A stretch of 64,000 nucleotides of DNA, taken from Grifola frondosa (Eukaryota > Basidiomycota > Agaricomycetes > Polyporales > Grifolaceae). The position numbers were made by a program, and so were the translations under genes. Location: the NCBI GenBank assembly GCA_001683735.1, contig LUGG01000002.1:682001-746000 (forward strand), read 5' to 3'. Within the stretch, counting starts at the first letter, position 1, and every line of letters starts with the position of its first letter. Under the pieces are notes generated by a model. It saw nothing but the letters and a program-made list of their open reading frames with translations. It was not told the origin of the DNA and ran no database searches. This document shows, piece by piece, positions 23,647 through 35,600 of this stretch.

Positions 23647-23902
23647 ATGTCTATCACGCCGTTGGTATGCACTGGCTACTGGGGGTCCAGTCGGAGGCCA
23701 CAAGTGTGGTCAGGTATGTGGCAAATGTGGCGGGGTGTGGCGGAAGTAAGGACTAATCCAGACTCCGCACCTCGTGATCTTTCAGATCCGAGCCACAGAT
23801 TTCACCGGCAAACGGAAGCGGAAGGTAGCGGTCTCAGACGCTCAAACTTTCCTACTGCCACGCTCTGCCACGCCCACCCCTCAGGCTGCACCTCCGTGGT
23901 AA
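23647..23902 (+). CDS. possible 44-aa basic peptide or gene relic
   Basis: An ATG followed by five codons, a GTATGC donor, a 121-nt intron and a CAG acceptor would give a 44-aa product with a basic cluster (FTGKRKRKVAVSDA) that resembles a nuclear localisation signal. It is short, its intron is longer than usual and full of TGTGGC boxes, and nothing follows the stop. It could be the severed start of a larger gene. Confidence 0.25.
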
Positions 23903-24422
23903 GCAAGAGCGAACGGCTCTCTCGATGAGGTGGCTTTATTTTCCGCTGGAGACTGCCGTGACTCGTCAGAAAAACGAAAAATGGTGTGACACCATGTGAC
24001 GCGATGCCCCGTGGCGGTGACGACGCTAATCCGGCTATCACCACGTGTCATCGCGTGGCAGAACAAGTAACCTTCTCAATTAGGGTTTTCCTCTCCCTTG
24101 GCACGTTCCTTCCAGTTCGCCACAAGTTCGCCACAAGGCTATCATGTCTGCTCATCGCTCGACCTTGTGCTCTGTCTCATAATTTCTGGAGGTCACCGTC
24201 AAAAGCCTGGTCGCTCCTTGAACAACTCACCAATTGGAGTTCGGCTGTGGCCAGCGGTCACCTCGAGTTATATTAATTGGTTCGCCCAAGCATGCTTCAC
24301 GGTTTTGGATACTTACGAGGGAGGATTGTAGCCCGACCAACATATTTTGGAGGCTATATACCTTGCGTGTGTATTACACCTTTCTCTCAGCCTTCATCCG
24401 TACTATTGGTTGACGAGAAGGA

Positions 24423-24467
24423 GCTTCCAGGTGTATCTCAATGCATGCATGAGATACACCTGGAAGC
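24423..24467. repeat. perfect inverted repeat, 18-bp arms
   Basis: The left arm 24423-24440 (GCTTCCAGGTGTATCTCA) is the exact reverse complement of the right arm 24450-24467, with a 9-nt spacer (ATGCATGCA). It lies about 290 bp upstream of the hydrophobin ATG and about 185 bp upstream of its TATA box. It could form a cruciform or RNA hairpin, be a palindromic protein site, or be a tiny mobile-element footprint. Confidence 0.9.
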
Positions 24468-24650
24468 GCACATCTTGAAATAAGCATGAATACTGTCACG
24501 TAAACATCGGGTCCGAGCAGACTAACGGCGATCAAAATGTCCGGGCGGGTGGTTAAGCGATGTATTACAATGACCTGCCGATGGCGCCTTCTTGGACGGG
24601 TTCCCCCGCCTCGCCTCGGGAGCGCAGTTGCACGGACCACCCGTTCAGCA

Positions 24651-24656
24651 TATAAG
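24651..24656 (+). promoter_or_regulatory. TATA box of the hydrophobin gene
   Basis: TATAAG 105 bp upstream of the hydrophobin start, at the usual distance for a strongly expressed fungal gene. Confidence 0.6.
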
Positions 24657-24755
24657 AAGGATAATCTAGTGCCCTACCACTTCAGTTCGAGCAACTACGA
24701 GTCGCCCAATCGTTCCTATCACATTCAGCTCTTCAGCTCTTGTTTAGCAATCGCC

Positions 24756-25190
24756 ATGTTCGCCCGCATCGCTGCTGTTTCCTTCCTCGCCCTTGCGGCT
24801 GCCACCTCTGCTAACTCGCAGTGCAACACCGGTCCCATCCAGTGCTGCCAGAGTGTTCAGCAGGCAAGCAACGTTTTCCGTACTGAACCAGAGCTAGATG
24901 TACTGATGTGTTTACCTGTGCCTAGGCGAACTCCGCTGCTGGCACCGCTCTTCTCTCCATGTTGGGCGTTGTGCTGAATGATCCGACTGTGTTGATTGGT
25001 GGCCAATGCTCGCCCATCTCCGCCGTTGGGGTTGGTAGCGGGTCGGAGTGCAATGCGCACCCTGTGTGCTGCACTAACAACAACGTTGTGCGTACTTCAG
25101 TTCAAGTGTTTATTCCGGTAAGGATCTGACGTGTCATCTTATGTGTAGGGTGGAGTGCTTTCTGTTGGCTGTGTTCCCGTCCAGCTCTAA
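24756..25190 (+). CDS. class I hydrophobin
   Basis: Exons 24756-24863, 24926-25087 and 25149-25190 (312 nt, 103 aa). Residues 1-21 are a signal peptide (FARIAAVSFLALAAATSA). The mature protein has the eight-cysteine pattern C-X6-CC-X32-C-X13-C-X5-CC-X12-C. The long third loop and its hydrophobic content fit class I, which self-assembles into amphipathic rodlet films on hyphae and fruiting bodies. Intron 1 begins GCAAGC rather than GT; reading through it would lose the later cysteines, so a GC-AG intron is required. It is flanked by zinc-finger genes C and D. Confidence 0.95.
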
Positions 25191-25459
25191 AGAGCGTGGC
25201 TGGTTCGGCTAGTTTGAAGATGCCTTTCCTATTGTCATAGTTGCTTAATTCGGTTGATTCGAAAAGTATAATTGATATGCTCTTTGCTTCTGATGTCTGC
25301 ATTGTGGCTTTGAATCACAAGTTGATTTATGGCGACATTCGGCGGGAAATTTGAGAAGCTCTCAGTTGGTGATGGTTTTTTTAAAATTTAACTCGCTCAA
25401 CGCGTTTGGTCACATTGTAGCGTCACGCTCGCGTAACAGGGGCTAAATTCTATCGCTCC

Positions 25460-26436
25460 TCAGACAGAAGGCATTGAATTAGAAGAAGCGCAGTCCCATG
25501 CTTCTCCATGTAAAACATGATGGTACTTCATCAAGGTCTCCCTGGCCATTCTCTTACGCGCGTCGCTATCCTCTCCGCTAGATTTCATATCTGTATTCTT
25601 GCCTATAAGCTTCCCCGGTGGACCTGGCATTAGTACCTTGGGGGTCTTCTGAAGGACACATGAAATCTTCAACTAACAATATTAATGGGGAGCACTCACA
25701 GCGGTATATTGGCCACCATGGAATCACGGAAGCCGCACCTCGGAACCACACATGTTGCTCCAAACAGTTCTTGACGTGGGTGACTGCAACGTCGTGGCGC
25801 CAGAAGTTCTCCGTCTTGCATACGGGACACTTGAAGCGACGCGCGCCGGCGTGGCATTCGAGGATGTGTCGTCCCAGCTCCAGCAAGCGCAACGTCTGGC
25901 CGCAGAAGACAAGTTGGTCGCGCTTGAGCTCAGACCACGAGCACACGACCGGGCTGTATGACTTATCTGCAGGGTAGTGGCAGCGCTCTACGTGCCGTTT
26001 CGCGTCACTCTCATCCAGGAGTATCGCCTTGTTGCAAGAGTCCCCGAGCCTGCACGGGACTCCGTTCAATCTATCTTCGAATACCGGTAGCGGTCTCGGG
26101 TACGTGTACTCCTTTTTTATTCGTGTCTTCACGCGAGAACGATAGCCTGGAGGATTTATCAGATTTTACGCCTTCCTCGCAATCAAATTTCGAGCCCAGA
26201 ATGTGCCAGGAACGAGTATTGTGCAAGAAGGAAGAAAGACACTGAAATGTCTCGATCCCTGTTCGCAACACTATCACGCCTTCAAAGAAGGCTTCGTCTC
26301 ATCCACAAAGCTGATGAGGCACGTGCATACTCTCAAGAATATAATTTAAATCATTGCACTTACCGGGACCGAGCGTAGCACCATTTGTAATGGTCAGTAT
26401 AGCCACTGTCCCTTCTACATTGATTTCCTCGATCAT
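25460..26436 (-). CDS. triple zinc-finger protein D
   Basis: Best model: 26436-26364, 26146-25752 and 25648-25460 (657 nt, 218 aa). Only the middle exon is certain. Fingers: C-X5-C-X13-H-X4-H (PCRLGDSC), C-X12-C-X11-H-X4-H (VCSWSELKRDQLVFCG, then ELGRHILECH) and C-X2-C-X13-H-X3-C (KCPVCKTENFWRHDVAVTH). The first exon (MIEEINVEGTVAILTITNG) is joined over a 217-nt intron and may instead belong to a longer 5' part. An alternative donor near the 3' end would give a shorter C-terminus. It is the smallest family member and lacks a long disordered N-terminal region in this model. Confidence 0.65.
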
Positions 26437-26449
26437 GCGCGGCCGATGT

Positions 26450-28410
26450 CTGCATGCAATAAATAGGTCAGTGATCAGGGACAGTTATTCGGATGGCAGA
26501 AGCAATGCGTTGCCTACGGTATCGTCATCCTCCGATTTGTAATTTCTGCTTGATGCTGAATTCTTCTTCGCAGACTGGTTCGCTCCAAGCTGTCGTTGTG
26601 AGGATCAGGCTGGCTCGCAATCATCTTTTATGCTTTATGCAGAACGACAATAAGGGACCCTTAGTCTTCTTCATTCCTTCCCTGCATAATGTATTGTGCT
26701 CCAGATCCCATGGAGCTACGACCCTGCAGCGCGACAGAGCCAAAACGTTATCGAGCACAATCAAGTACCATCGCTTGAACGACGAAGGTTATGTTAAAAT
26801 TTTAGCTTCCACTCAGCGTCTGCGGACGACAAAGGGATGCCTTTTTGTGGCGATCCACGTGTTTTCATCACGGGAAGATAGGTTTTGATGGATTGCACCT
26901 GGACGCGCATTGTCGCCATCTCAGAATCGCCACGGTAATCCTGCTCGACGACTACCAGCCAGGTGTCGTCGCATTGCACCGCGATCATTTAGATGCCATC
27001 AAGACACGTTCTCGACGAAAATTTTCTGACCCATTGTTTTCGTTCTGCAGTTGAGTCTTTCGCTATCTGAGGGCCATGATGGCATGTCACGCCGGCATAA
27101 GTTCAGGCATGCGGTGATATTCGCTGAAGCTGCCACGGCAACATGCGCCGAACCACACTTCGAATCGGAGGCGTCAGGCTACCGGGTGCACTCATGTGTT
27201 AATCTGCCCTTCTTGGTGAGCACCGGAAAATTTCTGATGCCGTCATGATATCCATTACATCTCTCATCAACTGGCTCCACGCTATTATTTTCGCAAGCTC
27301 AGCGCGCAGGGCTATTACGCCGTAATAGAACCAACGAATATAGCATCTTGACCCCCGAGAACCTTCCGCTCCTCGACATAGAACAATTGACGCCACTGCG
27401 TTCTCACATTTCCGCGCGCATTTCAAATGTTCACATAGTTCCCCTGGAGCCCGCACGGCGTAATCCGTCTTTTCCATAGAAGCCCTGGAAGCCTCATAGC
27501 GTTCGGGTGCCCCTTCTCCATCCTCGACAGCCATCGCAACCATCGCCAGACAGCAGATTCCGCGCTGAGGTGTCCGTGCAGGCACACATGCACGCGGACA
27601 TGGGGATCCCCTTCATTCATTATTCGGAGAACACGAAGCTGCACGCACGGAGCCGCACCTCCATAGCGGAGCTCGGGGTCTATGAAGTCCGCGCCAAGGC
27701 GACGGAAGCCTCGCGGAGGAACAAAAGCTGGCCTTGCGGCAGCAGATAGTCGTGCACGCGCACCCTCCTGGCTCGGTCTTACTCCCCCGCACGAGGTTCA
27801 GTCAGGGCGCCTCGCTCGTGGAGTAAGAAGCAAAGTCGATATGGGAATCCGGTATAATGAACCCCACTTTTTCGGAAGTTCCTTTCATCACAACAGACCT
27901 TCTCCGGGGATATGGTGCAGCAAATAAGGTCAGTACCATACAGAAATGCAAAGTGAAGAAGAATAACACAACGTGGATAGTCAAGGGTAAATGCACGTAT
28001 CATTGTACATACATACCAAGACAATGTGATAAATGACACCAAGACAACCTGGGAGACGAAACACGTGTGTTGATAGGAACGAGTGGGGGTGGCCGATAGC
28101 CAAATGTAAGATCAGCAACAAAACAACAGAGCACAAATGAAGCAATACAAAGAGCAATACAGTAAAGGGGTCGCAAGGGAGGGGTGTGACCAAGGCAAGC
28201 ACAACAACAGATTAGCAGCGGGTGGTGTATCAATGTCCAAGAACAAAGTAGTCCATTCCGCGCGCTCTATGATAGCAGCGCCAGCGTGCGCGTATGCATA
28301 CAACAGCGTCCGCGCACCGCACCCGTGGCCAGAAATTTTCATCTCGGTCGTCAATGTTCGTGAAAGTATATACTAAACGCGCCTGCGAGGGGTATAGCTT
28401 GCGCGTCGCT
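26450..28410. other. interval without an assigned gene
   Basis: Some coding-like pieces occur, for example on the minus strand at 26988-26840 (DDTWLVVVEQDYRGDSEMAT) and on the plus strand at about 27540-27830 (EVSVQAHMHADMGIPFIHYS; LALRQQIVVHAHPPGSVLLP in another frame). They shift frame and give no recognisable family. They are probably gene remnants. Confidence 0.35.
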
Positions 28411-28412
28411 GA

Positions 28413-31165
28413 TCAGCACGATCCGTCCCTGAGCTTCCACATCTTCACATAGTCGCTACAAACCCAATCCAATCAGCACAACCCAGAACACACACGAACG
28501 AACGCTCTCACATCCTGAACGCGCCATCAGCCTGGTCCTGCGGCCACGTCGCAGCCCACGTATCTTGCGCTTTCGCAAAGTCGCGCATCGCACTCGACGA
28601 GCCGTCGAACCACATCTTCCCGCCGACGTTATCCGGGAACCACCCGCTCGTCCCGCCCGCCGCGAGGTCCAGAATCAGGTAGAACGCTGCAAGCACGCGC
28701 ATCAGTGTCCGGCACAGCACAAGCGTAAGCGCAGCACCCACCATGGTCAAATGGCGCCGCAGTCGTGCCATTCTGCTCCTGCCAAATATTATTCACGACG
28801 ACCTCGACCGCGCCCGCACCGGCCGCCGTCGCGGGGTAGTTCCCGCGCTGAAAGAAGTTCTTCCCTCCGTGCCCCGTGATCTTGATATTCATCATCGCCT
28901 GCAAGCGCGAGTCCACATAGAAGCGCATCCAGTCCGGCGTCCACTCCACCGCGTAGATGTGGAACGCCCTGTCGTAGCTCGACTGCTTCTGAGACCACCA
29001 CCCGAAGAGGTGCGTCTGCAGCGTCTGCAACACGCCATAGTTCAGCGACGCGCGCACGAAGTTCACGCCTTGCGCCGGGTATGCCGGGCCGTTCCCGCGG
29101 GCCTCCATGATCTGCAGCGAACACAGGGAGTTAGGGAGGCGGAGAAGAGGAGAAGGGGAAGAAGAGCACACACGTCAATCTCCCCACTGAGAGGCCATGC
29201 GCCGTACGTGTTGTTCGTGGGTAGCATCCATATCGCGGGCCAGAGCCAGTCACCGCGAGGGAGCTTCGCACGCACCTCGACCTTGCCGAATGTGATATTG
29301 AACGAATTGATGGTGCTGATGCGTGCAGACATCACAGGCTGGATGGTGGCCCCGGTGGCGTTTGATGATGTGGCAGAGCACGCAGTCTAATTGCACAGTA
29401 CTCAGCAACACAAACGACGATAAGCGCATCACAACCTAGTCACCTTGTTAGTACTGGTGCACCCGGAAAGCGAGTACGAACCGCCATCAAGGATAGCAGC
29501 GCGTCCGAGCGTGTCAGACGTGAGGGTCGGCATGATGTACAGCTCGCCGTCCTGCACGAACAAATTATCGCTAGAGTCCGTTGTCATCTGGAACTCGCCA
29601 TTCTGGAACCCGCCCAGCTCCACGTCCCTCGTCCACGTGTTCTGCAGATCGAGGTTGTCGAACTGCTCGTTCATGACCGGGCACAGGTCCGCGTCCGTGA
29701 GTTGCAGCACACCCGTCCATCCAAAGAAGCACAGCACCCCCGCGGCGCCGGCACCTAAGATCAGCATCGCGAACGTGATCCACCAGCTCGCGCGCTCGCG
29801 CCAGTCGCGCTTCCCGAGCCACGGCTTGTCGTCCGGCGACAGCTTCTGTGAGAGCCGCGAGCTCGGCATGAGCGGCTTGCTCTTGCGCGCAAGCGGGAAC
29901 GACGATAGCGAAGACGACGTCTGTCCCGGGGGGTACGGGTATGGGAATGACGGCGGCAGCCAGAGCGAGGACGACGGACGCGATGCGGGCGAGAGGAACG
30001 GCGCACGCATGTTCAAAGCCGGCGTGGAATTCGAGCGTGGGATGCCAGGGGCAGCAGCTTCGCCTGTCGAGCATGGTCAGCATCACCTCGACCTAGACCA
30101 ATCGCACTCACCATATCCGCTGTTCAGCGCAGTGGTGCTTCCCGCCATCGCTGCTGCAGCGCTATTCCTATATACATGTCCCTGACTCGCCATCGGGCTG
30201 GGTGGGGTTGCGCTCCCGTCTCTCGAATTACCCTCCATGAATGGTGCATACGGACGACCGAGGTCCACGCTGCTTCCGTTGCTGCGCGGAACCAGCCCAT
30301 AGCCAGCGGCGCTGTCGCCAGGCGGGTACACGGTGCCCATCGCGCCCACCGAACGCTGCAGCTGCTCGCGCTCCTTCAAGCGAATACTGTCGAGCGACGT
30401 GCGGCGGCCCATGCCGGGGATGTGCGTGCCGGGATCCGGATTACCAGGGTGCGACTGGAACGGGAAGGGGAACGCAGAGGGCGGCGGGCGCACGCCAAGA
30501 GGGGTAGCGGCATAGAGCGAGTTCGTGGGCGTGTCGAAAGGGTTCACGTGCGAGACCGACGACGACGGGGAGGTGCTCTCCGCGTCCGCTGTGGTCTCTG
30601 CACCTGGGGCGTATTCGTTTGCGACAGCGGAACGTCGGCGGCGATTACGTGCAAGGACGCGGGGGTTGGTGGGGGAGACGGGCTGCGTCTGAGAGCGCAC
30701 ACGCGATGCACTGCGCGTGGACTCTGACTTACCTGCACTTGGGCCTGGAGCTGCTGCACCAGCACTTGCCATGCCCAGGGAGGACGCGGGGCCGTCAGAG
30801 TCGCTGGCAGGCTCAGATGGATCCATGCTGACAGAGGTGTGTCCGGAGGAGGCGCTCCAAGAACGGCGGGTGGTGTCCTCAGCGATGAAGAATGGACGAG
30901 GCGGGACAAGCTCCCCTTGTGAATCCCTCTGGATAGCGTGGCGGGAACGGACGAAGGAAGGAGGTCGGTCGGCGGGGTGCGAGGGCGTGCCGGGAGAGAA
31001 AGGGGAACCTGGATGAATATCTTCCTCGCTAGAATCTGTATTCTGTTGGCCGCCCTGAGAGGTCAGGGAGGGTGCCGAGGTCGAGGGGGGCGAATGAAGG
31101 GCGCGATAGGCGTCCGCGCTGGAGTAGGCGGTGCGCGAGGAGGCGGTGTCCCGTCTTCGATACAT
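28413..31165 (-). CDS. KRE6/SKN1-type GH16 beta-glucan enzyme
   Basis: Six exons: 31165-30112, 30063-29444, 29386-29174, 29111-28742, 28686-28512 and 28455-28413 (2475 nt, 824 aa). A long Ser/Pro-rich cytosolic N-terminal region precedes one membrane segment at about 443-467 (WWITFAMLILGAGAAGVLCF). A lumenal GH16 domain follows. It holds the ExDxxE catalytic motif as E627-I-D629-I-M-E632, split by intron 3, plus WLWPAIWMLP, WTPDWMRFYVD and a C-terminal DYVKMWK. Yeast Kre6/Skn1 are type II membrane proteins needed for beta-1,6-glucan in the cell wall; the same role is expected here. The length is typical. Confidence 0.95.
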
Positions 31166-31634
31166 TATACGCGGTGCGAGCTAGGGAACAAAGGTGGGAC
31201 GTCGGTGGTGGCCTTGTGCTCGTCGAGCCGGGGGACTTACTAGTGAAGCTGCTCGTCGTGCTCGTTGTGAGCAGGAGGGGAAGGCGAGAGCTGGACAAGG
31301 TTGGGGGCTAAAAGGGAAGGGGGACGAATGGAAGACGCGAGGAGGAGAAAGGACTATGTTCTGCATGTTGATAAGAAAGAACATGAACAACGTTCCAGTC
31401 CAATAAACTCAACGTAAATCCATTAATGTAGGTTATCTTTTCATGATGAGGTTCTCGGGGTCCGGCTCCCACGTTAGTCGTCCAATCGGCTGTCGATCCC
31501 GCATCTCAACAGCTCGGCATACCATCTTCCACTTTGCACCACTGAATCGCTGCGGTCATCAGAGCTAGTTCTGTCGCTGGGATGCGGGCTTATGGAGGCC
31601 GCTGCGTAAAGGAGGCGCAACCCAGTGACGGTGT

Positions 31635-32078
31635 TCAATGACCCCAGTAGCTACATCTTTGACAGTTCGTGTGTCCCTGGTTACCGCCGTATCCCCACCC
31701 GTTATCATATCGAACAGGCAGTCGAGGTGCTGCGTTCGAGTGGAGCGAGGAAGACCTTCTCGTAGGATCGGTACCGCGGGAGTTCAGTCCGAGATTAATT
31801 GTCGGTATGATTACTCGCCTTACCAGGAGCACCGACAGCTGCGTTGACACTCTGCGATAAACAGGTTTAGGGAAGAGGAAGACCTGCGGAGGATGATGAC
31901 CGCGCAAAGCACCGTTGGACGCCTGCGATGAATCTGGATTTGGGGCCGACCGATATGGACTCCAGCTTCCGGGGTCCCCATCGTCAAAATGCACCACCCT
32001 AGACGACCCTTGATTGAAGCTGACAGTCAGTGTATATGACGCATAAAATGACGCATCAGTTACCGGAACCATCTTCAA
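31635..32078 (-). CDS. hypothetical small protein
   Basis: An open 147-aa frame. Its first half (SFYASYTLTVSFNQGSSRVV, then VFLFPKPVYRRVSTQLSVLL) looks coding, with alternating hydrophobic strands. The second half runs through a possible GTAAGG donor and may be intronic. No family recognised and no upstream exon found. Confidence 0.35.
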   Translation of the reverse strand: MKMVPVTDASFYASYTLTVSFNQGSSRVVHFDDGDPGSWSPYRSAPNPDSSQASNGALRGHHPPQVFLFPKPVYRRVSTQLSVLLVRRVIIPTINLGLNSRGTDPTRRSSSLHSNAAPRLPVRYDNGWGYGGNQGHTNCQRCSYWGH

Positions 32079-32099
32079 TTATGTCAGCGTGGGATTTCA

Positions 32100-32619
32100 T
32101 GTAGGTTTACGTTGATATTTCAGATAGGCTTCTCAAACTAGACAGTGGCTTCAAAGTATTGCCCAGCACGGCGAGTGGGGCTCTGAGACCTAAGACAGAG
32201 AAGCGAGGCAGTACGACTAATGCGCTCTAACGCGGCTGAATGTTGGCCAAAGCGAGGAGATGCATGCAGGCCGAGCTGTTGGCCGCTGCTGGCCGTTGCG
32301 AACAAGGGCGAACCGCGAAGCGATCGAGCAGGCGCCTATGGGCGCTAAAATGGCTCCGTTTGATCGAAACTGAGCTCGGTCGAGATAAGGAGACACCACT
32401 TGCCAAAACGGTCACCTCGCCTTGCAAATGTTGCAGAAATGCGTGCGAACAAACATAATAATTCAACAGACCGCCTCTGGCACGCCTCCGTCGTTCTCCT
32501 TCTCCTCACTACTTCCCTCCCTCGTCCTCTCCTCCTCTGCGTCCACACCACCCCCCCTTCCATAATACCCGTCACCGCGTCCTTGTCCCGCTTTCCTCCC
32601 GCCCCTCGTAGTCGCCCCC
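32100..32619. other. intergenic, pyrimidine-rich before the GT2 gene
   Basis: No gene. The last 120 bases before the glycosyltransferase start are rich in CT (CTTCTCCTCACTACTTCCCT), a common fungal core-promoter feature. Confidence 0.5.
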
Positions 32620-35600
32620 ATGGACTACGACCGCTACGACGCTTTTCTCCACCATATCTTCAAGCAGCCAGGGTGACGCATGGTTCCGCCCCAACGAGGA
32701 CCATCTCTCAGCCGGTGTCGCTCTCCGCGTCGACAATGGCGAGTATCGCGTCTTTCCTTATGAGAACCTCGCCCTGGAGCCCTTCGACCGCCGTCCGCGC
32801 ACTTAATCCCTCTGTTGCGTCAAGGTCCGCAGTGCTGCTGTCCATGCTGCCCTGGCCGAAGTGTGAGTCCTGCTTTCTGCTGTTTCTACCATGCACGCCG
32901 CATATGCTGTCCATCTGCAATGCGCATCAATCGCATTTTCGGCGGGTTATTTTATCTTGTTGATGTTTACTGTCTTCGGCGCACAGAGGCCCAGACGACA
33001 AGTCCATATACATCGATGCCAACACCCGGATTCAGATAGTCGAGACCATGGTTGATCTCCCCACTGCTGATAAGGAGCAGAGTGCCGCATTTATCGTGAG
33101 TGCCTTTTCCACAGTGGAGGAAATATTTTCGGATGGCTGTTATTACCGGCGCAATCAAACCCTTTCCACTCGAGATAAACACACCTTCGACTGTAAAGCT
33201 GGTATTCATCCGCGACGTTCATCATCTTGATCTACGCGCCTCCAAATTCGGATCGTCGTGATCGCGATCACGACGCGTCGGTCCCGTGACATATCGGGTA
33301 TTCGCGCCTGGGCGCTTGGTGCTTCGTTCGCTCGTTTATGTACTCTGTGACTGACTTGCTGTCCACAGCGAGACGAGCGCGTCCTAATCGTTTGGTCTGA
33401 TACCATCGACAGCATCATTCCGACATGCACGACTTCGAGGAACGTCTCATCAAGCTTCTCTGGCGCTCCCGGCCTAAGCCCTCGCCTCCCATGGAACGAG
33501 TGCAAGCAGTCACCCTGCTAGTGTATCCGGTGAGTCCTTTCTCGGAATGTCGGGTCCTCTACTTCCTATGTTATGAATACCATCGTTTCTGCTTCCATCA
33601 TCATGCATTCTCATCGACTCCTGTAAACACTCCTCTCGGTGCCTGGCTTCTCAGCCCGGGCTGTCTTCACGTTTTCGACCCGAGCTAACACCACCCCGCC
33701 CTACAGGCTCTGTCTCGGGTCATTCGCTTCAGCAGGTCAATGCGCGCCTCTCACAATCGCAGCTCGCCCTCCACGCGTGCCACGCCAGGGACACCGGTAC
33801 CCGGACGCCGCATGGCGTGCTCTTGGGCATGGGCGGCGGCGTGCTGGGATGAGCGCTGAGGACCTCGTGATGGGCGAGGAAAGAGTGCAGGCGTCGAGCA
33901 GAAGGACGTTCTGCGCATGCGCACGAAGCGCACGTGGTGGGGCGGGAAGCGCACCGTCGCAGTGGACCCGGAGGAGGCGTACGCTCCCGAGGGGACAGGT
34001 CCGGAGGCGCGGCGCGCGGTGTTGCTTGCTCCGATATATAATGGCCTCGCGGCGGGCTTGAGCATATGTGAGTGGGAGTTTAGTGCGGGGTGCTGGGCTG
34101 ATTGAGTTTCGGGAGCAGTCTTTATTGGGAATGGTGTGGAGATCTTGTTGGAGGAGTTTCAGCTCGATGGGACCTTCATTCGGTTTGCCCTCGTGGCGGT
34201 GCTCCCGCTGCTTTTCTGTGTTTCTTTGGTGCGTGTTTGTGTTGTGGAGCTCATATGGCCGTTGTGCTGATGCGCGTTGGGGTGCAGTTCTTCTCGCTGC
34301 AGATCGTGCAGAACCTTTCCATGTGCATCGGGCCCATCGCGCAGTATCACCAGAACTCGAAGTATTACTCGGCGCAGAAGCCGCGCGCGAACAAGGTCGT
34401 CGATAATGACTTGCCGCATGTCACCATCCAGGTGCGTTCATATGTGTTTCGGCTGTGTGCTTTTGCTGATGGTCGGACTGCAGATGCCGGTGTATAAAGA
34501 AAGTTTAGAGAACGTATTGTGAGTGGCTGGTCGGATATGTGTGTTTGGGGGGTGTTGAGGCGATTGTATGCTACAGGACGCCATCCATCGAGTCGCTCAA
34601 GAAGGCAATGCAGACGTATGCGCGGCAGGGCGGGACATCCACGATCTTCATCAACGACGACGGTCTCCGGGCATGTCTCCTCCCTTTCTCATTCGTGACT
34701 ATATATTAATATGCCTCATTGCTATGCAGTTACTACCCGTCGAGGACCGTGATGCGCGCATCCTCTTCTACGCGAACCACGGCATCGGATGGGTCGCGCG
34801 GCCGAAGCACGATGACGCCGCTGACGGATTCAAACGCGCGGGACGCTTCAAGAAGGCCTCCAACATGAATTACGGGCTCGCGCTGTCGCTCAAGGCGGAG
34901 AAACATCTCGCGGCACTGCAGGCGCAAGAGAAGGCTCGGACACGGCGCGGCGCGCGGCCCAGCCAGAGCCTCGACCACGGCATAAGCGAGGAGATGCGCT
35001 ACGGGATGCAGTACCAGAACCACGACGGCGAGGACCAGGGCGTCGTGAACGAGGGCCACGGGCAGCGCGCGAGCGACGAAAGCACGGGCGAGGAGTGGGA
35101 GGACTTGGAGGAGCGCGCGCTGCAGATGGCGATCGACGAGGTGTATGAGGCTGGCGGGAAGCGGTTCCGCCCGTGGGCGGCGAATGGCCGCGCGTGTCGA
35201 CTGGGCGAGATCGTGCTCATTGTGGATTCGGACACTATCGTGCCTGAGGACTGTTTGCGGGACGCGGCGCGCGAGATGGCGGAGTGCCCGACGGTGGCGA
35301 TTATTCAGCATGAGTCAGGTGAGTGCCGTGGCTGCGGGGCAACATCGGGGTGGCATACTGATGGCGGTGTTGACAGATGTCATGCAGGTCGCGCATCATT
35401 ACTTCGAGAATGGTATTGCGTACTTCACGCGCAGGATCAACAAGTGTATTTCTTTCAGTGCGTATTTGGTCTGCTTTATAATTCTTTCGCTCTAACTTGT
35501 TGACATTCTCTACAGGCTGTGCAAACGGCGAAGTTGCGCCCTTCGTCGGACATAATGCGTTCTTGCGCTGGAAGGCCATCCAGGATGCGTCATTTGTCGA

